Source: Serratia sp. DD3
GTDB taxonomy: Bacteria > Pseudomonadota > Gammaproteobacteria > Enterobacterales > Enterobacteriaceae
Assembly (NCBI RefSeq): GCF_000496755.2
Contig: NZ_AYKS02000031.1
Location: 1-44,887, forward strand
Direction: 5' to 3'
DNA: 44,887 nucleotides
The notes under the pieces are model-generated. The model was not told where the DNA came from, did not search any database, and was given only the letters and a program-made list of their open reading frames with translations. This document shows positions 19,587 through 30,385 of this stretch, piece after piece (within the stretch, counting starts at the first letter, position 1; every line of letters starts with the position of its first letter). The position numbers were made by a program, and so were the translations under genes.

Positions 19587-20180
19587 TTACTGCCCCAGTA
19601 CTCTTCTGACTGGTGCAAAACTGCGGCGATGGTGTTCTGTAGCCCCGAATGTCGCCAGCTTCTCCAGATGGTACGCCGTCGGGTAGCCTTTATGTTGGGC
19701 AAAGCCATATTCCGGAAAAGCCAAGTCGAGCTCGGCCATTTCTCGATCACGCGTCACCTTTGCCAGGATTGATGCTGCACTGATTTCCGCGACTCGACTG
19801 TCCCCTTTCACCACCGCCAATGAACGCATCGGTAATGTGGGGCAACGGTTTCCGTCAATCAACACCATATCAGGTTCAATATGCAAGCCGGCCACTGCAC
19901 GCTGCATCGCCAACATAGTGGCATGCAGGATATTCAGTTGATCGATTTCACTGGCTTCAGCACGCCCCAAACTCCAGGAATACGCTTTGTCCATGATTTC
20001 GTCATACAATGCCAGACGGCGCTTTTCACTGAGTTTTTTTGAATCCGCCAGGCCGACAATCGGTTTGGCCGGATCAAGAATCACTGCGGCAGTCACTACC
20101 GCCCCCACCAGAGGCCCCCGTCCAACTTCATCTACCCCGGCAAACAGCCGGGCTGCAGGATAAACAAAGGGTTCTAGCAT
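19587..20180 (-). CDS. rnhB: Ribonuclease HII
   Basis: Endonuclease that nicks DNA 5' of misincorporated ribonucleotides and degrades RNA in RNA-DNA hybrids. The product is 197 residues. The catalytic DE pair is at residues 17-18 in [16 protein letters not shown], followed by [10 protein letters not shown] and the later acidic residues in VLIDGNR and [14 protein letters not shown]. Its start overlaps the end of lpxB by seven bases, so translation is coupled. It is followed by dnaE across an ERIC element. Confidence 0.97.
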   Translation of the reverse strand: MLEPFVYPAARLFAGVDEVGRGPLVGAVVTAAVILDPAKPIVGLADSKKLSEKRRLALYDEIMDKAYSWSLGRAEASEIDQLNILHATMLAMQRAVAGLHIEPDMVLIDGNRCPTLPMRSLAVVKGDSRVAEISAASILAKVTRDREMAELDLAFPEYGFAQHKGYPTAYHLEKLATFGATEHHRRSFAPVRRVLGQ

Positions 20181-21325
20181 GATGTTGCCAACTCCAACAC
20201 GGCCTGGGCAGCCTGTTCGTCAGCGCCACAGCGAATACTCTGATGAAGAGCCAAAAATGTCTGCTTCAACTGCTCGGTTTGCGAACTCTCTTCCAACAAG
20301 GGCAGCAGTGCCCTTGCCAGCTTATCCGGCACACAATCGTGCTGTAACAGTTCGGTGACGATTTCACGTCCAGCCAACAAGTTTGGCAACGAAACATAGG
20401 GCGTTTTCACCAGACGCTGGGCTAACCAAAAGGTAGAAGGCTTCATCCGATAACCCACCACCATAGGGCATTTCGCCAGCATGCATTCCAAAGCCGCAGT
20501 ACCTGAAGCCAACAACGCCGCATCACTGGCAACCATGGCCTCACGCCCTTTGCCATCCAGCAGGCGAATATTGAGCTCCGGTGCTATCTGAGCCTTGATA
20601 GCTTCGAACTGTTGACGCCGTTTAGCATTAACTAGCGGCACAATCACCACCAGCTCCGGATAATGGTGGCGTAGCAACTGTGCAGTCTTGATAAAGTCGC
20701 CACTCAACATTTCCACTTCAGCACCACGACTGCCAGGCAGCAGAGCCAAACAGCGAGCATTGGGGGCGATACCCAACGCTAAACGTGCAGCTTGCTTATC
20801 TGGCTGCAGCGGCATGGCATCAGCCATGGTATGGCCGATAAAACGACAAGGGACGTTGAAACGGTCGTAAAACGCTTTTTCAAAAGGAAGAAATGCCAGC
20901 ACCAAATTGGTTGCTTTAGCAATTTTGAAAATGCGTTTTTGTCGCCAGGCCCAGACTGATGGGCTGACATAGTGAATAGTACGGATGCCCTGTTTTTTCA
21001 GGCGCCCTTCCAGAGTAATATTGAAATCCGGCGCATCAATACCTACAAACACATCGGGCTGCAACTCACTAAACCGACGAGTCAAATCCTGGCGAATCTT
21101 CAGTAAACGAGGCAAACGCCCAAGGACTTCTACCACCCCCATAACCGCCAGCTCTTCCATTTCATACCAGGCTTCACACCCTGCCGCCTGCATCAATGGC
21201 CCTGCAACACCAACAAAACGGGCTTCAGGATGATGAGCCTTCAATGCATGGATTAAACCAGCCCCCAAGATATCACCGGAGGTTTCTCCGGCGACCAATC
21301 CAATAGTCAGTGGACGATTTTGCAT
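20174..21325 (-). CDS. lpxB: Lipid-A-disaccharide synthase
   Basis: Peripheral membrane glycosyltransferase (family GT19) that joins UDP-2,3-diacylglucosamine to lipid X, giving the lipid A disaccharide. The product is 383 residues. It starts with [25 protein letters not shown], then [56 protein letters not shown] and [13 protein letters not shown], all typical LpxB blocks. The start is three bases after the lpxA stop. It belongs to the lpxD-fabZ-lpxA-lpxB-rnhB-dnaE-accA run. Confidence 0.97.
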   Translation of the reverse strand: MQNRPLTIGLVAGETSGDILGAGLIHALKAHHPEARFVGVAGPLMQAAGCEAWYEMEELAVMGVVEVLGRLPRLLKIRQDLTRRFSELQPDVFVGIDAPDFNITLEGRLKKQGIRTIHYVSPSVWAWRQKRIFKIAKATNLVLAFLPFEKAFYDRFNVPCRFIGHTMADAMPLQPDKQAARLALGIAPNARCLALLPGSRGAEVEMLSGDFIKTAQLLRHHYPELVVIVPLVNAKRRQQFEAIKAQIAPELNIRLLDGKGREAMVASDAALLASGTAALECMLAKCPMVVGYRMKPSTFWLAQRLVKTPYVSLPNLLAGREIVTELLQHDCVPDKLARALLPLLEESSQTEQLKQTFLALHQSIRCGADEQAAQAVLELATSC

Positions 21326-21328
21326 AGC

Positions 21329-22117
21329 TCAGCGAATAATCCCGCGGGTTGAGCGGGCGAAGAAATCGAGGAACGACTGCACCACCGGTTGCTCTTTCGT
21401 CAATTCGTCAATCTCTGCTTTGGCTTCATCCAACGTTTTCTCGCTACGATAGAGGATTTTGTAGGCATTACGGATCGCCTGCACTTGATCCTTATCAAAG
21501 CCGCGACGTTTCAGGCCAACGGTATTCACACCAAACGGCGTTGCATGGTTACCTTGCGCAATAACGAAAGGCGGCACATCTTGCGCCACACCGGAGCACC
21601 CCCCCACCATCACATGAGCACCAATAACACAGAACTGATGGACTGCACTCATGCCACCAATGATGGCGTAGTCGTCTATTTCCACATGGCCGGCCAGCGT
21701 CGCATTATTTGCCAATATGCAGGAGTTACCCACCACGCAATCATGGGCAATATGGACATTCACCATCAGCAGATTATCGTTTCCCACCTTGGTCAGGCCC
21801 GACGCCTGCACCGTACCGCGGTGGATGGTGACACTTTCACGGATACGGTTACGGTCACCGACCTCAACACGTGTCGGCTCACCGGCATATTTTAGATCCT
21901 GGTTCACTTCACCAATGGAAGCGAACTGATAAATCTGGTTATCGCGACCAATTTTGGTAATACCGTTCACCACCACATGGGATTTCAGGAGGGTACCTGC
22001 GCCGATTTCCACCTGAGGACCAACGTAACAGAAAGGGCCAATATGCGCCCCCGCACCGATGATGGCTCCCTTTTCAACAATTGCTGCAGGATGGATAAAG
22101 GCGGTTTTATCAATCAC
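21329..22117 (-). CDS. lpxA: UDP-N-acetylglucosamine O-acyltransferase
   Basis: Catalyses the first step of lipid A synthesis, transferring R-3-hydroxymyristate from ACP to the 3-OH of UDP-GlcNAc. The 262-residue product is a left-handed beta-helix built from hexapeptide repeats, visible from the N-terminus to about residue 190, with a helical C-terminal region. The catalytic base His125 is present in [11 protein letters not shown] at the E. coli number. It starts three bases after fabZ and ends three bases before lpxB. Confidence 0.98.
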   Translation of the reverse strand: MIDKTAFIHPAAIVEKGAIIGAGAHIGPFCYVGPQVEIGAGTLLKSHVVVNGITKIGRDNQIYQFASIGEVNQDLKYAGEPTRVEVGDRNRIRESVTIHRGTVQASGLTKVGNDNLLMVNVHIAHDCVVGNSCILANNATLAGHVEIDDYAIIGGMSAVHQFCVIGAHVMVGGCSGVAQDVPPFVIAQGNHATPFGVNTVGLKRRGFDKDQVQAIRNAYKILYRSEKTLDEAKAEIDELTKEQPVVQSFLDFFARSTRGIIR

Positions 22118-22120
22118 AGA

Positions 22121-22576
22121 TTATGCCTCCCGGCTGCGGGCACACATCATGGTTGCTTCGCAGACAATTTTTCCATCAACGGTTGCCACGCCTTTAAAGC
22201 GCGTCAGACCGCGACGAGTTTTTTCGAAAGTGACTTCCATAATCATCTGGTCACCAGGCACCACTGGGCGTTTGAAACGCGCTTCGTCAATCCCGGCAAA
22301 ATAGTACAATTCACCCGGTTCCAGTTTGCCTACACTCTTAAATGCCAGAATACCGGTAGCCTGTGCCATTGCTTCTAAAATCAACACACCCGGGAAAATC
22401 GGTTTACCTGGGAAATGGCCCTGGAAAAACGGCTCATTGACCGATACGTTCTTCACTGCCCGCAGATATTTATGTTCTTCGAACTCTAGTACACGATCAA
22501 CCAGCAAAAACGGATAACGATGAGGAAGAAGTTCCAAAATTTCTGCTATATCTAGAGTATGAGTGTCTGTAGTCAA
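22121..22576 (-). CDS. fabZ: 3-hydroxyacyl-ACP dehydratase FabZ
   Basis: Hot-dog-fold dehydratase of fatty acid elongation that competes with LpxA for 3-hydroxymyristoyl-ACP, hence its place between lpx genes. The product is 151 residues. The [14 protein letters not shown] block is near 17-29. The active-site His54 and Glu68 lie in [24 protein letters not shown] 161-base spacer with hairpins separates it from lpxD upstream, while lpxA follows after only three bases. Confidence 0.98.
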   Translation of the reverse strand: MTTDTHTLDIAEILELLPHRYPFLLVDRVLEFEEHKYLRAVKNVSVNEPFFQGHFPGKPIFPGVLILEAMAQATGILAFKSVGKLEPGELYYFAGIDEARFKRPVVPGDQMIMEVTFEKTRRGLTRFKGVATVDGKIVCEATMMCARSREA

Positions 22577-22617
22577 AATACTCTTCCTGTCTTTAAAAAC
22601 TTAAAGTATCAACAACA

Positions 22618-22657
22618 CGGCCTGCTTTATGCCAAAAGAAGGGCATCCGGCAGGCCG
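22618..22657 (-). other. Stable hairpin in the lpxD-fabZ spacer
   Basis: CGGCCTGC (22618-22625) pairs with GCAGGCCG (22650-22657), and inside it ATGCC (22629-22633) pairs with GGCAT (22642-22646). Two smaller stems lie nearby: TTGGC/GCCAA around 22680-22695 and ACCCA/TGGGT around 22710-22730. Together they fill most of the 161-base spacer, which would lie within the lpxD-fabZ transcript. There is no terminator-type T-run. Confidence 0.6.
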
Positions 22658-22737
22658 CAAATTAACATCACTTTGCACTGTTGGCGTTAAAGCCAATGCG
22701 TTTATTTTATACCCAGTATCTCAGTGGGTAACAGTGA

Positions 22738-23760
22738 TTAATCTTTCCCGACTTTTCGTTCAATAGCTTTTAAACGCTTGCTAATATCGTCGATATTCAT
22801 CACTAACGCAGCTGTTTTACGCCAAACTTTGTTAGGCTGTAGCGGAATACCCGAGGAGTATACCCCAGGTTCAGTGATTGGTCTCATAACCATTCCCATT
22901 CCGGTGACAACAACCTGGTCAGCAATCTCCATGTGACCATTAATCACACTGGCACCACCAATTTGGCAATTGCGGCCAATTTTCAGACTACCCGCCATAG
23001 TAACACCACCTGCAATGGCAGTGTTCTCACCAATTACCACGTTATGCGCAATCTGGCACTGGTTATCAATGATAACACCATTGCCAATCAGAGTATCATC
23101 CAGCGCACCACGATCAATAGTGGTACAGGCACCAATTTCAACGCGGTCACCAATAATCACTCTCCCCAACTGAGGGATCTTGATCCAATTGCCTCGCTCA
23201 TTGGCATAGCCGAAACCATCAGCACCAATCACTGTTCCTGATTGAATCAGGCAATGCTGACCAATTTCAATCTCATGGTAAATCGTTACATTCGCCCATA
23301 GACGCGTACCAGCACCAATACGAGTATATTTACCAATAAAACAACCCGCACCAATCACCACGTTATCACCGAGTACGACACCAGATTCGATAACGGCGTT
23401 AGCACCAACGGATACATTCAAGCCAAGCTGCGCTTCAGGCGAGATCACTGCACTCGGCGCAATATCGGTTGCCGGTGTAGGTGTGGTATCCATCAGTTGT
23501 GCCAAATGGGCATAAGTCAAATAAGGATTTTTAACCACTAGCGCCGCACTGCGACAATGTGGTAAATCTGCAGCGGTCAAAACAACGGCACTCGCCTGAC
23601 ATGCGGCCAATTGCTGTTGATAACGGCTGTTTGACAAAAACGTGATTTGCCCAGCCTGTGCAGAATGCATAGAAGCAATGCCGGTGATGACGAGATCGCC
23701 ATCACCGTGCATTTGTGCATTCAACTGCTGCGCTAAATCAGCCAGTCGAATTGAAAACAT
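22738..23760 (-). CDS. lpxD: UDP-3-O-(3-hydroxymyristoyl)glucosamine N-acyltransferase
   Basis: Third enzyme of lipid A synthesis, adding the N-linked acyl chain. From the ATG at 23760 the product is 340 residues and starts [13 protein letters not shown], aligning with E. coli; a longer in-frame reading would extend through the lpxD-skp junction into skp and is rejected. It has an N-terminal uridine-binding domain (about 1-100), a hexapeptide-repeat beta-helix (about 100-290) with catalytic His239 in QCQIAHN, and a C-terminal helix ending in [16 protein letters not shown]. It begins four bases after the skp stop. Confidence 0.97.
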   Translation of the reverse strand: MFSIRLADLAQQLNAQMHGDGDLVITGIASMHSAQAGQITFLSNSRYQQQLAACQASAVVLTAADLPHCRSAALVVKNPYLTYAHLAQLMDTTPTPATDIAPSAVISPEAQLGLNVSVGANAVIESGVVLGDNVVIGAGCFIGKYTRIGAGTRLWANVTIYHEIEIGQHCLIQSGTVIGADGFGYANERGNWIKIPQLGRVIIGDRVEIGACTTIDRGALDDTLIGNGVIIDNQCQIAHNVVIGENTAIAGGVTMAGSLKIGRNCQIGGASVINGHMEIADQVVVTGMGMVMRPITEPGVYSSGIPLQPNKVWRKTAALVMNIDDISKRLKAIERKVGKD

Positions 23761-23764
23761 GTTA

Positions 23765-24262
23765 TTATTTAACCTGTTTTTGTACTTCAGCGGTAATATC
23801 TTGTGAAGCACCCGCATAAGCAATTGCGTTAGTGTCGATCACAACGTCATAACCTTGTTTGGTGGCAACAGCTTTCACCGCATCCTGAATACGGGTCAGG
23901 AGTTTGTTACGCTCTTCCATCTGACGGCGACGATTGTCCTGTTCGAAAGCTTGCGCTTTCTGAGAGAACTGATCACGCTGCGCCATGACTTCTTTCTCCA
24001 TTTTGCTGCGGTCAGCAGCCTTCATGGTAGAAGCGTCACGTTGCAACTTCTGCATTTTAGTCTGCAGATCACGTTCCATGTTCTGGAGTTCAGTTGCACG
24101 GTTTTTGAATTCACTTTCCAACTGCTTAGCCACGGCTTCACGGGCAGGCATTTGCTGGAAAATGTTGGAAACGTTAACGACAGCGATTTTATCTGCTGCT
24201 TGAACGCCCGCTGAAGCAGCCATTGCTAAACCGAGGCCTGCGGCACATAACCACTTTTTCAC
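23765..24262 (-). CDS. skp: Periplasmic chaperone Skp
   Basis: Trimeric jellyfish-shaped chaperone that holds unfolded outer membrane proteins on the way to the BAM complex. The GTG start follows AAGGAG with six bases spacing and gives [22 protein letters not shown] as a Sec signal peptide, then mature [15 protein letters not shown]. The product is 165 residues, close to 161 in E. coli. Residues about 45-135 form the charged helical tentacles (many K/E/R/Q heptads). A 6+6 inverted repeat GTGTCATTTGACAC lies at 24289-24302, just upstream. bamA precedes it. Confidence 0.95.
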   Translation of the reverse strand: MKKWLCAAGLGLAMAASAGVQAADKIAVVNVSNIFQQMPAREAVAKQLESEFKNRATELQNMERDLQTKMQKLQRDASTMKAADRSKMEKEVMAQRDQFSQKAQAFEQDNRRRQMEERNKLLTRIQDAVKAVATKQGYDVVIDTNAIAYAGASQDITAEVQKQVK

Positions 24263-24424
24263 TATAAACTCCTTACCATCACTCGTTTGTGTCATTTGAC
24301 ACTATTGAAATACACAATTTGCCAGACTTGTCACAGGCCACAATGGAAATCCACTCCCTATGACATGAGCTAAACCTGGCATTTGTGATTCTGTTTTTAA
24401 CTGCCCTACACACCAGCAAACCGA

Positions 24425-26866
24425 TTACCAGGTTTTACCAATGTTAAACTGGAACTGTTCTGACCGATCACCTTCATAGGTCTTGAACGGATCAGCATAC
24501 GAGAACACCAATGGCCCCAGTGGCGACATCCATTGCACAGCAACACCAGCCGACATGCGAATATTACTCACTTTACTGTAGTCAGGTACGCCGAACATAT
24601 TGGTATCAAGGGTACCATTTTCTGTCTTAGCCGTATTTTCCCACTTGGTATCCCATACCGTACCCGCATCAATGAAAAACGAAGTACGCACTGAGTTCGC
24701 GTATTTCTCACTGAGGAACGGCGTTGGTGTAATCAGCTCCAAACTGGCTACGGCGGTAGCATTACCACCGACCGCATCGCCGGAATTACAGAGCACCTGA
24801 GCTTGGCCATTCGACATAGTCGGGCAGCTAAACGAATTTGAATTATAGTAAACCGCTTTTGGACCAATGGTATTGGACTGGAAGCCACGCACCGTACTTG
24901 AACCACCGGCATAGAAGTTCTCGTAGAATGGCATCTCTTTACCGCCAAAGCCATCTGCGTAACCTACACGCCCACGACCTAACACCACCCAGGTCTTATC
25001 TTCATTGATTGGCACATACTGCGTACTGTCCAAGGTCATCTTGTAGTACGAGTTGTCCGAACCAGGCACGGCAACCTTGGTGGTAAAGGAGGTCCGGTTA
25101 CCTTGTGTCGGGAAGAAGCCACGGTTGAGATTATTATACGTCCACCCCAAGCTCAGGGTGAAATCATTCGCAATATAACTGGCCGTATTGTCGTAATTTG
25201 GATTCTCACCTACCGAATTCAGGTAACGCCACATGGCCACCTGCGGTTTCATATCCGACAAGGAGTTGTGCACATAACCCAAGCTAGTACGCAGAGAGTT
25301 ATATTCGTTGATCGGGAACCCTAGCGTACCATCGATACCATAACTGCTGTTGGTATACGCAGACAGATCAGCGTTGCTCGCTTTAAAGTCATTGTAGAAG
25401 ATACGCCCGCCCAAGCTCACACCATCAACGGTGAAGTATGGGTTGGTCAGCGACAGCTCGGTATAAGTCTGATAAGTATTCTTGGTACCGTTAATCCCCA
25501 CCGAATAGCCGGTACCCAGCCAGTTATCCTGCTGCACACCTGCTTGGAAGCTGACTCCACTTTCAGTACCGTAACCGACACCAAAGTTTAGCGTACCGGT
25601 GTTGCGCTCTTTCACTTTGTAAACGATATCAACCTGATCAGTTGTACCTGGTACACGTTGAGTTTCTACATCCACCGTTTCGAAGAAACCTAAACGGTTC
25701 AGACGATCTTTACCCTGCTCAACCTGTTCATTACCTAACCAGGCACCTTCCATCTGGCGCATTTCGCGACGCAATACAGAATCTTTACTAACGTCATTAC
25801 CTTCAAACCGGATGCGCTTAACATAGAAACGGTTACCCGCATCAATGTTAATGTGCAACTTCACCGTTCTATCTGCATCGTTGATTTCAGGTTGAGTCTG
25901 TACGCGAGGATAAGCATAACCATAACGGGCAAACATCTTTTTGATGCTATCTTCCATCTTGGTCAATTTAGTGCCACTAAACAGTTGCCCTGGTTCGACT
26001 TTGGTCAGTTGAGCCACTTCTGCCGAGTGCCCTGCCAGATCACCTGTTACCACGACACCAGAAAGCTTGAACTGTTCACCTTCGGTAATGTTGATAGTGA
26101 CGTAGATACCTTTCTTATCTGGCGTCAGGCTGACCTGCGTGGAATCAATATTGAAACGGGCATAACCACGATCCAGATAAAAGCTGCGCAGGGTTTCAAG
26201 ATCACCCGCCAGTTTTTGCTTCTGGTATTTCTGATCAGCCACCAAATTCCACCAAGGTACCTCATCACGCAGTTGGAAATGAGCTAACAGCTCATCAGTG
26301 GTGAACGCATGGTTACCAACAATATTGATTTGTTGGATTTTGGCTGAGACCCCTTCCGCGAACACCAATTTCAGGTCAACACGGTTACGTGGCAAAGGCG
26401 TGACCACGGCTTTCACCGAGGCACTGTATTTACCTACGCTGTAGTAAAAGTCTTCTAACCCTTTTTCCATGCTGGATAAGGTGGTACGGTCAAGTGCCTC
26501 ACCGACCCGAACGCCAGAGGCTTCCAGGTTCTGCTTAAGCATGTCATCTTTTACCGATTTATTACCGGAGAAAGTGATGCTGGCAATGGTGGGGCGTTCT
26601 TTGACCTGAACTATCAGCGTATCACCATCCCGCAGTACGCGGACATCCTCGAAATTGCCAGTAGCAAACAAGGCACGAATGGTATTACTGATATCTTCAT
26701 CAGAGACGGTATCACCTACACGAACCGGCATATTGAGTAACGCCGCACCGACGGCGACTCGTTGCAGGCCTTCGAAATGAATATCCTTCACTACGAACCC
26801 GTCGGCACCGTATACGGTGGCGCTGCCAAACAGCAGCGACGCTATGAGCAACTTTTTCATCGCCAT
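24425..26866 (-). CDS. bamA: Outer membrane protein assembly factor BamA
   Basis: Central Omp85 protein of the BAM complex, which folds beta-barrels into the outer membrane. The product is 813 residues. The signal peptide [20 protein letters not shown] is followed by five POTRA domains (about 22-420) and a 16-strand barrel. The loop 6 signature VRGF is present in [12 protein letters not shown], and the C-terminus ends in phenylalanine-rich FQFNIGKTW. Two cysteines in extracellular loop 6 (SFSCP and QVLC) correspond to the pair in E. coli. The loop sequence itself differs from E. coli, as is usual for surface loops. Confidence 0.98.
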   Translation of the reverse strand: MAMKKLLIASLLFGSATVYGADGFVVKDIHFEGLQRVAVGAALLNMPVRVGDTVSDEDISNTIRALFATGNFEDVRVLRDGDTLIVQVKERPTIASITFSGNKSVKDDMLKQNLEASGVRVGEALDRTTLSSMEKGLEDFYYSVGKYSASVKAVVTPLPRNRVDLKLVFAEGVSAKIQQINIVGNHAFTTDELLAHFQLRDEVPWWNLVADQKYQKQKLAGDLETLRSFYLDRGYARFNIDSTQVSLTPDKKGIYVTINITEGEQFKLSGVVVTGDLAGHSAEVAQLTKVEPGQLFSGTKLTKMEDSIKKMFARYGYAYPRVQTQPEINDADRTVKLHINIDAGNRFYVKRIRFEGNDVSKDSVLRREMRQMEGAWLGNEQVEQGKDRLNRLGFFETVDVETQRVPGTTDQVDIVYKVKERNTGTLNFGVGYGTESGVSFQAGVQQDNWLGTGYSVGINGTKNTYQTYTELSLTNPYFTVDGVSLGGRIFYNDFKASNADLSAYTNSSYGIDGTLGFPINEYNSLRTSLGYVHNSLSDMKPQVAMWRYLNSVGENPNYDNTASYIANDFTLSLGWTYNNLNRGFFPTQGNRTSFTTKVAVPGSDNSYYKMTLDSTQYVPINEDKTWVVLGRGRVGYADGFGGKEMPFYENFYAGGSSTVRGFQSNTIGPKAVYYNSNSFSCPTMSNGQAQVLCNSGDAVGGNATAVASLELITPTPFLSEKYANSVRTSFFIDAGTVWDTKWENTAKTENGTLDTNMFGVPDYSKVSNIRMSAGVAVQWMSPLGPLVFSYADPFKTYEGDRSEQFQFNIGKTW

Positions 26867-26901
26867 CGTTGTTATGCGTTCTTCCTAACCTGTCCCCGCC
26901 C

Positions 26902-28257
26902 CTAAAGACGAGAAAAATCATTGAAAAGTGCAAGACCCATTAGCAGCACCAACAAGATCGAACCAATGCGGTAACTGTAGTCCTGTACTCGCTCGGAAAC
27001 TGGCCCCCCCTTCAGCTTTTCTATCGCCAGGAAGAGAAGATGCCCACCATCTAATACAGGTAGTGGGAATAGGTTGATGATCCCAAGGTTGACGCTAATC
27101 AACGCCAGAAACATCATGTAATACACAAACCCCACTCCCGCTGATGCCCCTGCCCCCTGAGCGATAGAAATAGGACCACTCAGGTTGTTCAGTTTCACAT
27201 CACCAGTTATTAATTTACCCAACATGCTGACCGTAAGGTGCATCAGTTGCCAGGTTTTGTCCCCAGCCTGATACAGCGCCGAGAACGGTCCATACTGACG
27301 AATCGTTTTGTACTCATCCGGCAGTGGTAACACTTTCGGGAAAATACCTGCAAAACCTACTGACTTATCTTTACCAACTGATTTTGTATCTGGTATTAGC
27401 GTTAAAGACAAGGGGTTACCGCTTCTTTCTATCTCTAAAACCAACGGTTTGCCTGGACTATTGAGAATCTGTTTAACCAATGTTTCCCAACGATCTAGTG
27501 GCTGACCATCGACTTTAACGATCCTGTCCCCTACTTGTAAACCCGCCTTTTGCGCTGCTGAGCCTACTTGTACTTGTGCTAAAACAGACTCTATCTGTGG
27601 ACCTCGAGGGATCATGCCCAAAGAACGTACAGGGTCCTCTTTGTCAGGTTCAAAACTCCAATGACGTAAATCCAAGGTTTTTATCACCGCTTGTGAAGAA
27701 CCAAACGGTGCTACTCCTACCTCAGTTTGGGCATCCCCTATTTTAGTCACCAGAGCGAGACGAACAGATTCCCAATCAGGCGTTTCGATACCATCGACTG
27801 ATTTAAGTTCCATACCAGGAGAAATTTCAGCGTTCGCCGCAATAGATTGTGGTGCTATTTCCCCAATGACTGGACGAAAGCTTGGCACACCGATAATAAA
27901 TACTATCCAATAAGCAAAAATAGCAAAAAGAAAATTAGCAATCGGGCCAGCACTGATTATCGCCGCGCGCTGCCAGATGGGTTTATTATTGAAAGCCTGG
28001 TGCCGTAACTCTGGCGCAACGGGTTCAGCACGCTCATCCAGCATTTTTACATAACCGCCAAGCGGGATCATGGCGATGACAATTTCTGTACCCTGACGGT
28101 CAGTGCGGCTCCACAGTGCACGGCCAAAACCAATGGAAAAGCGCTCAACGCGCACACCGCAGCGACGAGCCACCCAAAAGTGCCCAAACTCATGCACAGT
28201 GATTAATATCCCTAGCGCAATAATAAACGCCACCAGATTCCAGAGCACGCTTAACAT
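26902..28257 (-). CDS. rseP: Site-2 protease RseP
   Basis: Inner-membrane zinc metalloprotease that cuts RseA after DegS, releasing sigma-E; it also clears signal peptide remnants. The product is 451 residues. The zinc site HEFGH is at residues 22-26 in the first membrane helix, and the third ligand region [15 protein letters not shown] is near 395-410. Two tandem PDZ domains (about 120-310) lie between them. C-terminal membrane helices follow. It is flanked by cdsA (31 bases upstream) and bamA (35 bases downstream), the conserved envelope-biogenesis run. Confidence 0.97.
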   Translation of the reverse strand: MLSVLWNLVAFIIALGILITVHEFGHFWVARRCGVRVERFSIGFGRALWSRTDRQGTEIVIAMIPLGGYVKMLDERAEPVAPELRHQAFNNKPIWQRAAIISAGPIANFLFAIFAYWIVFIIGVPSFRPVIGEIAPQSIAANAEISPGMELKSVDGIETPDWESVRLALVTKIGDAQTEVGVAPFGSSQAVIKTLDLRHWSFEPDKEDPVRSLGMIPRGPQIESVLAQVQVGSAAQKAGLQVGDRIVKVDGQPLDRWETLVKQILNSPGKPLVLEIERSGNPLSLTLIPDTKSVGKDKSVGFAGIFPKVLPLPDEYKTIRQYGPFSALYQAGDKTWQLMHLTVSMLGKLITGDVKLNNLSGPISIAQGAGASAGVGFVYYMMFLALISVNLGIINLFPLPVLDGGHLLFLAIEKLKGGPVSERVQDYSYRIGSILLVLLMGLALFNDFSRL

Positions 28258-28288
28258 ATAACCTTTTAAGTCTCCCGCCGATAACAGA

Positions 28289-29137
28289 TTAAAACACTAA
28301 CAGCATTAAACAAGCAAATACCGGCACAGCTGCAGTCAAACTATCAATGCGATCCAGTATACCACCATGCCCTGGAATCAGATGACCACTATCTTTGATA
28401 CCCGCTTCGCGTTTAAACATACTTTCCGTCAGATCGCCCAATACCGAAGCCAGTGCAGCAATAACAGAACAGACTAACAGTGTTATCGGTGCCACAGATA
28501 AAGGGGCATAAAGGCCAAATAGCCAGGAAAGCACTGCAGAGGTCACCAGGCCACCAATCAACCCTTCCCAGGTTTTCCCTGGGGAAACTTTCGGTGCCAA
28601 TTTATGTTTGCCAAACAACTTGCCAAACATATAGGCGCCAGAGTCCGCCCCCCAAACCAGCAGCATGATGTAGAGCAGACGCCAAGATCCGGTAAAAGGA
28701 TTCTCCTCATAACCATACTGGCGCAATGCCAGCATCCCCCAGAAGAACGGGACAATGGTGAAGAGGCCAAAAACCAGGCGTAATAACCGTGAGTTACGCC
28801 ATAATGCTGCGGAACTCGGGTAGAACAGCACCAGCGCCAGGGCCATCAACCACCATGCCAACGCCAGCCACAATGGGCCTTCCGACAACCATGGGTGACC
28901 CGATTGTGGGTAAACCTGCACACTGAACATCATCAATGCCAGTAGCAAGCCACACAATACGGCCAATAAAATACGCTGGGCGCGGGAAGTAAACCCCGCC
29001 AATTGCCCCCACTCCCAAGCTGCCAACATGCAAACAGCCAGTGTCACCAGGCCAAAGGCTAACGGCGCGAGAAAAAACAGCGCAGCGATAACAATCGGAA
29101 TTAAAATCAGAGCCGTTATAAGGCGAGACTTCAGCAA
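28289..29137 (-). CDS. cdsA: Phosphatidate cytidylyltransferase
   Basis: Integral membrane enzyme making CDP-diacylglycerol from phosphatidic acid and CTP, the branch point for all phospholipids. The product is 282 residues with about eight hydrophobic segments. The family signature is at the C-terminal end, in [19 protein letters not shown] followed by [10 protein letters not shown], containing the metal-binding acidic residues. The [14 protein letters not shown] block lies upstream of it. It starts nine bases after uppS, so the pair is likely coupled. Confidence 0.96.
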   Translation of the reverse strand: MLKSRLITALILIPIVIAALFFLAPLAFGLVTLAVCMLAAWEWGQLAGFTSRAQRILLAVLCGLLLALMMFSVQVYPQSGHPWLSEGPLWLALAWWLMALALVLFYPSSAALWRNSRLLRLVFGLFTIVPFFWGMLALRQYGYEENPFTGSWRLLYIMLLVWGADSGAYMFGKLFGKHKLAPKVSPGKTWEGLIGGLVTSAVLSWLFGLYAPLSVAPITLLVCSVIAALASVLGDLTESMFKREAGIKDSGHLIPGHGGILDRIDSLTAAVPVFACLMLLVF

Positions 29138-29146
29138 AAGTTCCCC

Positions 29147-29905
29147 CTAGGACGCATTGGCGTCAATAGGTGTTGTACCTCCGAAGCGACGCTCCCGTTG
29201 TGCAAATGCATTTAGCGCACCTTCAAAGACAAGTTCATCAAAATCTGGCCAGAGTACATCAGTGAAGTAAAGCTCAGCATAGGCAATTTGCCACAACAAG
29301 AAGTTACTTATGCGATGTTCGCCCCCGGTGCGGATCACTAAATCTACTGGCGCGAGATCGCTCATGCAAACAGACTCATTGAGCAACTCTTCACTGATCT
29401 GCTCTGGGTGCAAACTCCCCTGCTGCACCTTTTCAGCCAACGCTTTCACTCCCTGAATAATATCCCACCGACCACCATAATTGGCTGCGACATTCAGCGT
29501 CAGGCCGCTGTTATTCTCTGTCAGTTGCTCCGAGCGACGGATTCGCTCTTGGAGACGTGTGCTGAAACGTGTGATATCACCGATCACCCGTAATCTCACA
29601 TTATGTTTGTGTAGACTTTTTACTTCACTATCTAGCGCACGAACAAAAAGCTCCATCAAAGCCACTACTTCCTGCGCAGGACGGTTCCAGTTTTCGCTGC
29701 TGAAAGCATAAAGTGTGAGAGCATCCAGATGGTTACTGGCAGCAAAGCTGACCGCACGGCGCACCGATTTCACCCCAGCTTTATGCCCAGATATGCGTAA
29801 TTTACCTTGACGCTTGGCCCAGCGCCCATTGCCATCCATGATAATCGCAACATGGCGTGGCATTTGAACTACCTGACTAGCTTCTTGTTGATTTGCTGAC
29901 GACAT
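29147..29905 (-). CDS. uppS: Undecaprenyl diphosphate synthase
   Basis: Cis-prenyltransferase that extends farnesyl diphosphate to the C55 carrier lipid used for peptidoglycan and O-antigen; also called ispU. The product is 252 residues. The catalytic aspartate is D24 in HVAIIMDGNGRWAKRQG. Further blocks are GHKAGVKSVRR, TLYAFSSENWNRP and, at the end, DLVIRTGGEHRISNFLLWQ with the ELYFTDVLWPDF substrate block. It is the first gene after an unusually long spacer downstream of dxr, which holds a strong minus-strand terminator 62 bases before its start. Confidence 0.96.
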   Translation of the reverse strand: MSSANQQEASQVVQMPRHVAIIMDGNGRWAKRQGKLRISGHKAGVKSVRRAVSFAASNHLDALTLYAFSSENWNRPAQEVVALMELFVRALDSEVKSLHKHNVRLRVIGDITRFSTRLQERIRRSEQLTENNSGLTLNVAANYGGRWDIIQGVKALAEKVQQGSLHPEQISEELLNESVCMSDLAPVDLVIRTGGEHRISNFLLWQIAYAELYFTDVLWPDFDELVFEGALNAFAQRERRFGGTTPIDANAS

Positions 29906-29966
29906 AACTCGTACTTATTTCCTCAATAGAAACACCATAGCCATGCCGAAACATTGGGCTTTATAC

Positions 29967-29998
29967 GCAAAAAAAGCCGTGTGCCTGACACAGCTTTT
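29967..29998 (-). terminator. Intrinsic terminator upstream of uppS
   Basis: On the minus strand AAAAGCTGTGT pairs with ACACGGCTTTT (11 bp with one G-T wobble) around the loop CAGGC, continuing into a run of seven T. This is a textbook intrinsic terminator. It ends whatever is transcribed from dxr or from within the spacer, about 390 bases after the dxr stop. Confidence 0.88.
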
Positions 29999-30097
29999 CA
30001 GTCTGCCCACCTTGTACCCTGACGCTGCCCGGCAAGGATTGACGAATATTCTCTATCCATTACCTGACTCGCTACAGTGCAATCTACAAGATGTTGA

Positions 30098-30139
30098 CTG
30101 TGTTACTCGGCCTATCCGTAAATGAGTCGAGTAACACAG
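30098..30139 (-). other. Twelve-base perfect hairpin in the dxr-uppS spacer
   Basis: CTGTGTTACTCG (30098-30109) and CGAGTAACACAG (30128-30139) are exact inverted repeats around an 18-base loop. No T-run follows, and it is about 100 bases upstream of the terminator in the transcript direction. Confidence 0.75.
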
Positions 30140-30192
30140 CCGACACACCAGCAACTTAAATTATGGCTGATAACGCAATAATTATCCTAAAG

Positions 30193-30221
30193 ACTATAAC
30201 ACCTCATAACAGCCTGAACAA
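30193..30221 (-). promoter_or_regulatory. Candidate promoter in the dxr-uppS spacer
   Basis: On the minus strand TTGTTC (30221-30216) and TATAGT (30198-30193) are 17 bases apart. The -10 matches five of six consensus bases; the -35 matches only TTG. Transcription would start near 30186. Confidence 0.35.
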
Positions 30222-30385
30222 ACAGCCACAGCATGGCAAACACGCATTCCTGTCAAAATCAGACGATCTATTATACCCAAGTTTAGGTCAGTTGCGGACT
30301 GCTAGTAACCGATTGAACTAAAACTTATTAAGATGCCTTACCTCCAATCCTCTGGCCACTCACCCGTTGCTGCTGACTGTAACCA

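Larger units (their letters stand above)
29906..30385 (-). other. Long dxr-uppS spacer with structured RNA signals
   Basis: No convincing gene lies in these 480 bases. Reading the minus strand, they hold a possible promoter (30221-30193), a 12-bp perfect hairpin (30139-30098), a strong terminator (29998-29967) and then 62 bases to uppS. The segment ACACAG in the 3' arm of the first hairpin (30103-30098) could instead pair with CTGTGT in the terminator's 5' arm (29993-29988), an arrangement resembling an attenuator. A small RNA of about 220 bases, or a regulated uppS leader, are both possible. The plus-strand ORF here crosses the terminator and lacks a ribosome binding site. Confidence 0.5.

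Noticed and set aside
23761..23823. N-terminal extension of lpxD
   Set aside because: The extra residues overlap the skp end and do not match the family; [13 protein letters not shown] is the conserved start.
29943..30125. Small plus-strand open frame in the dxr-uppS spacer
   Set aside because: It runs through the terminator hairpin, has no ribosome binding site and no recognisable relatives.
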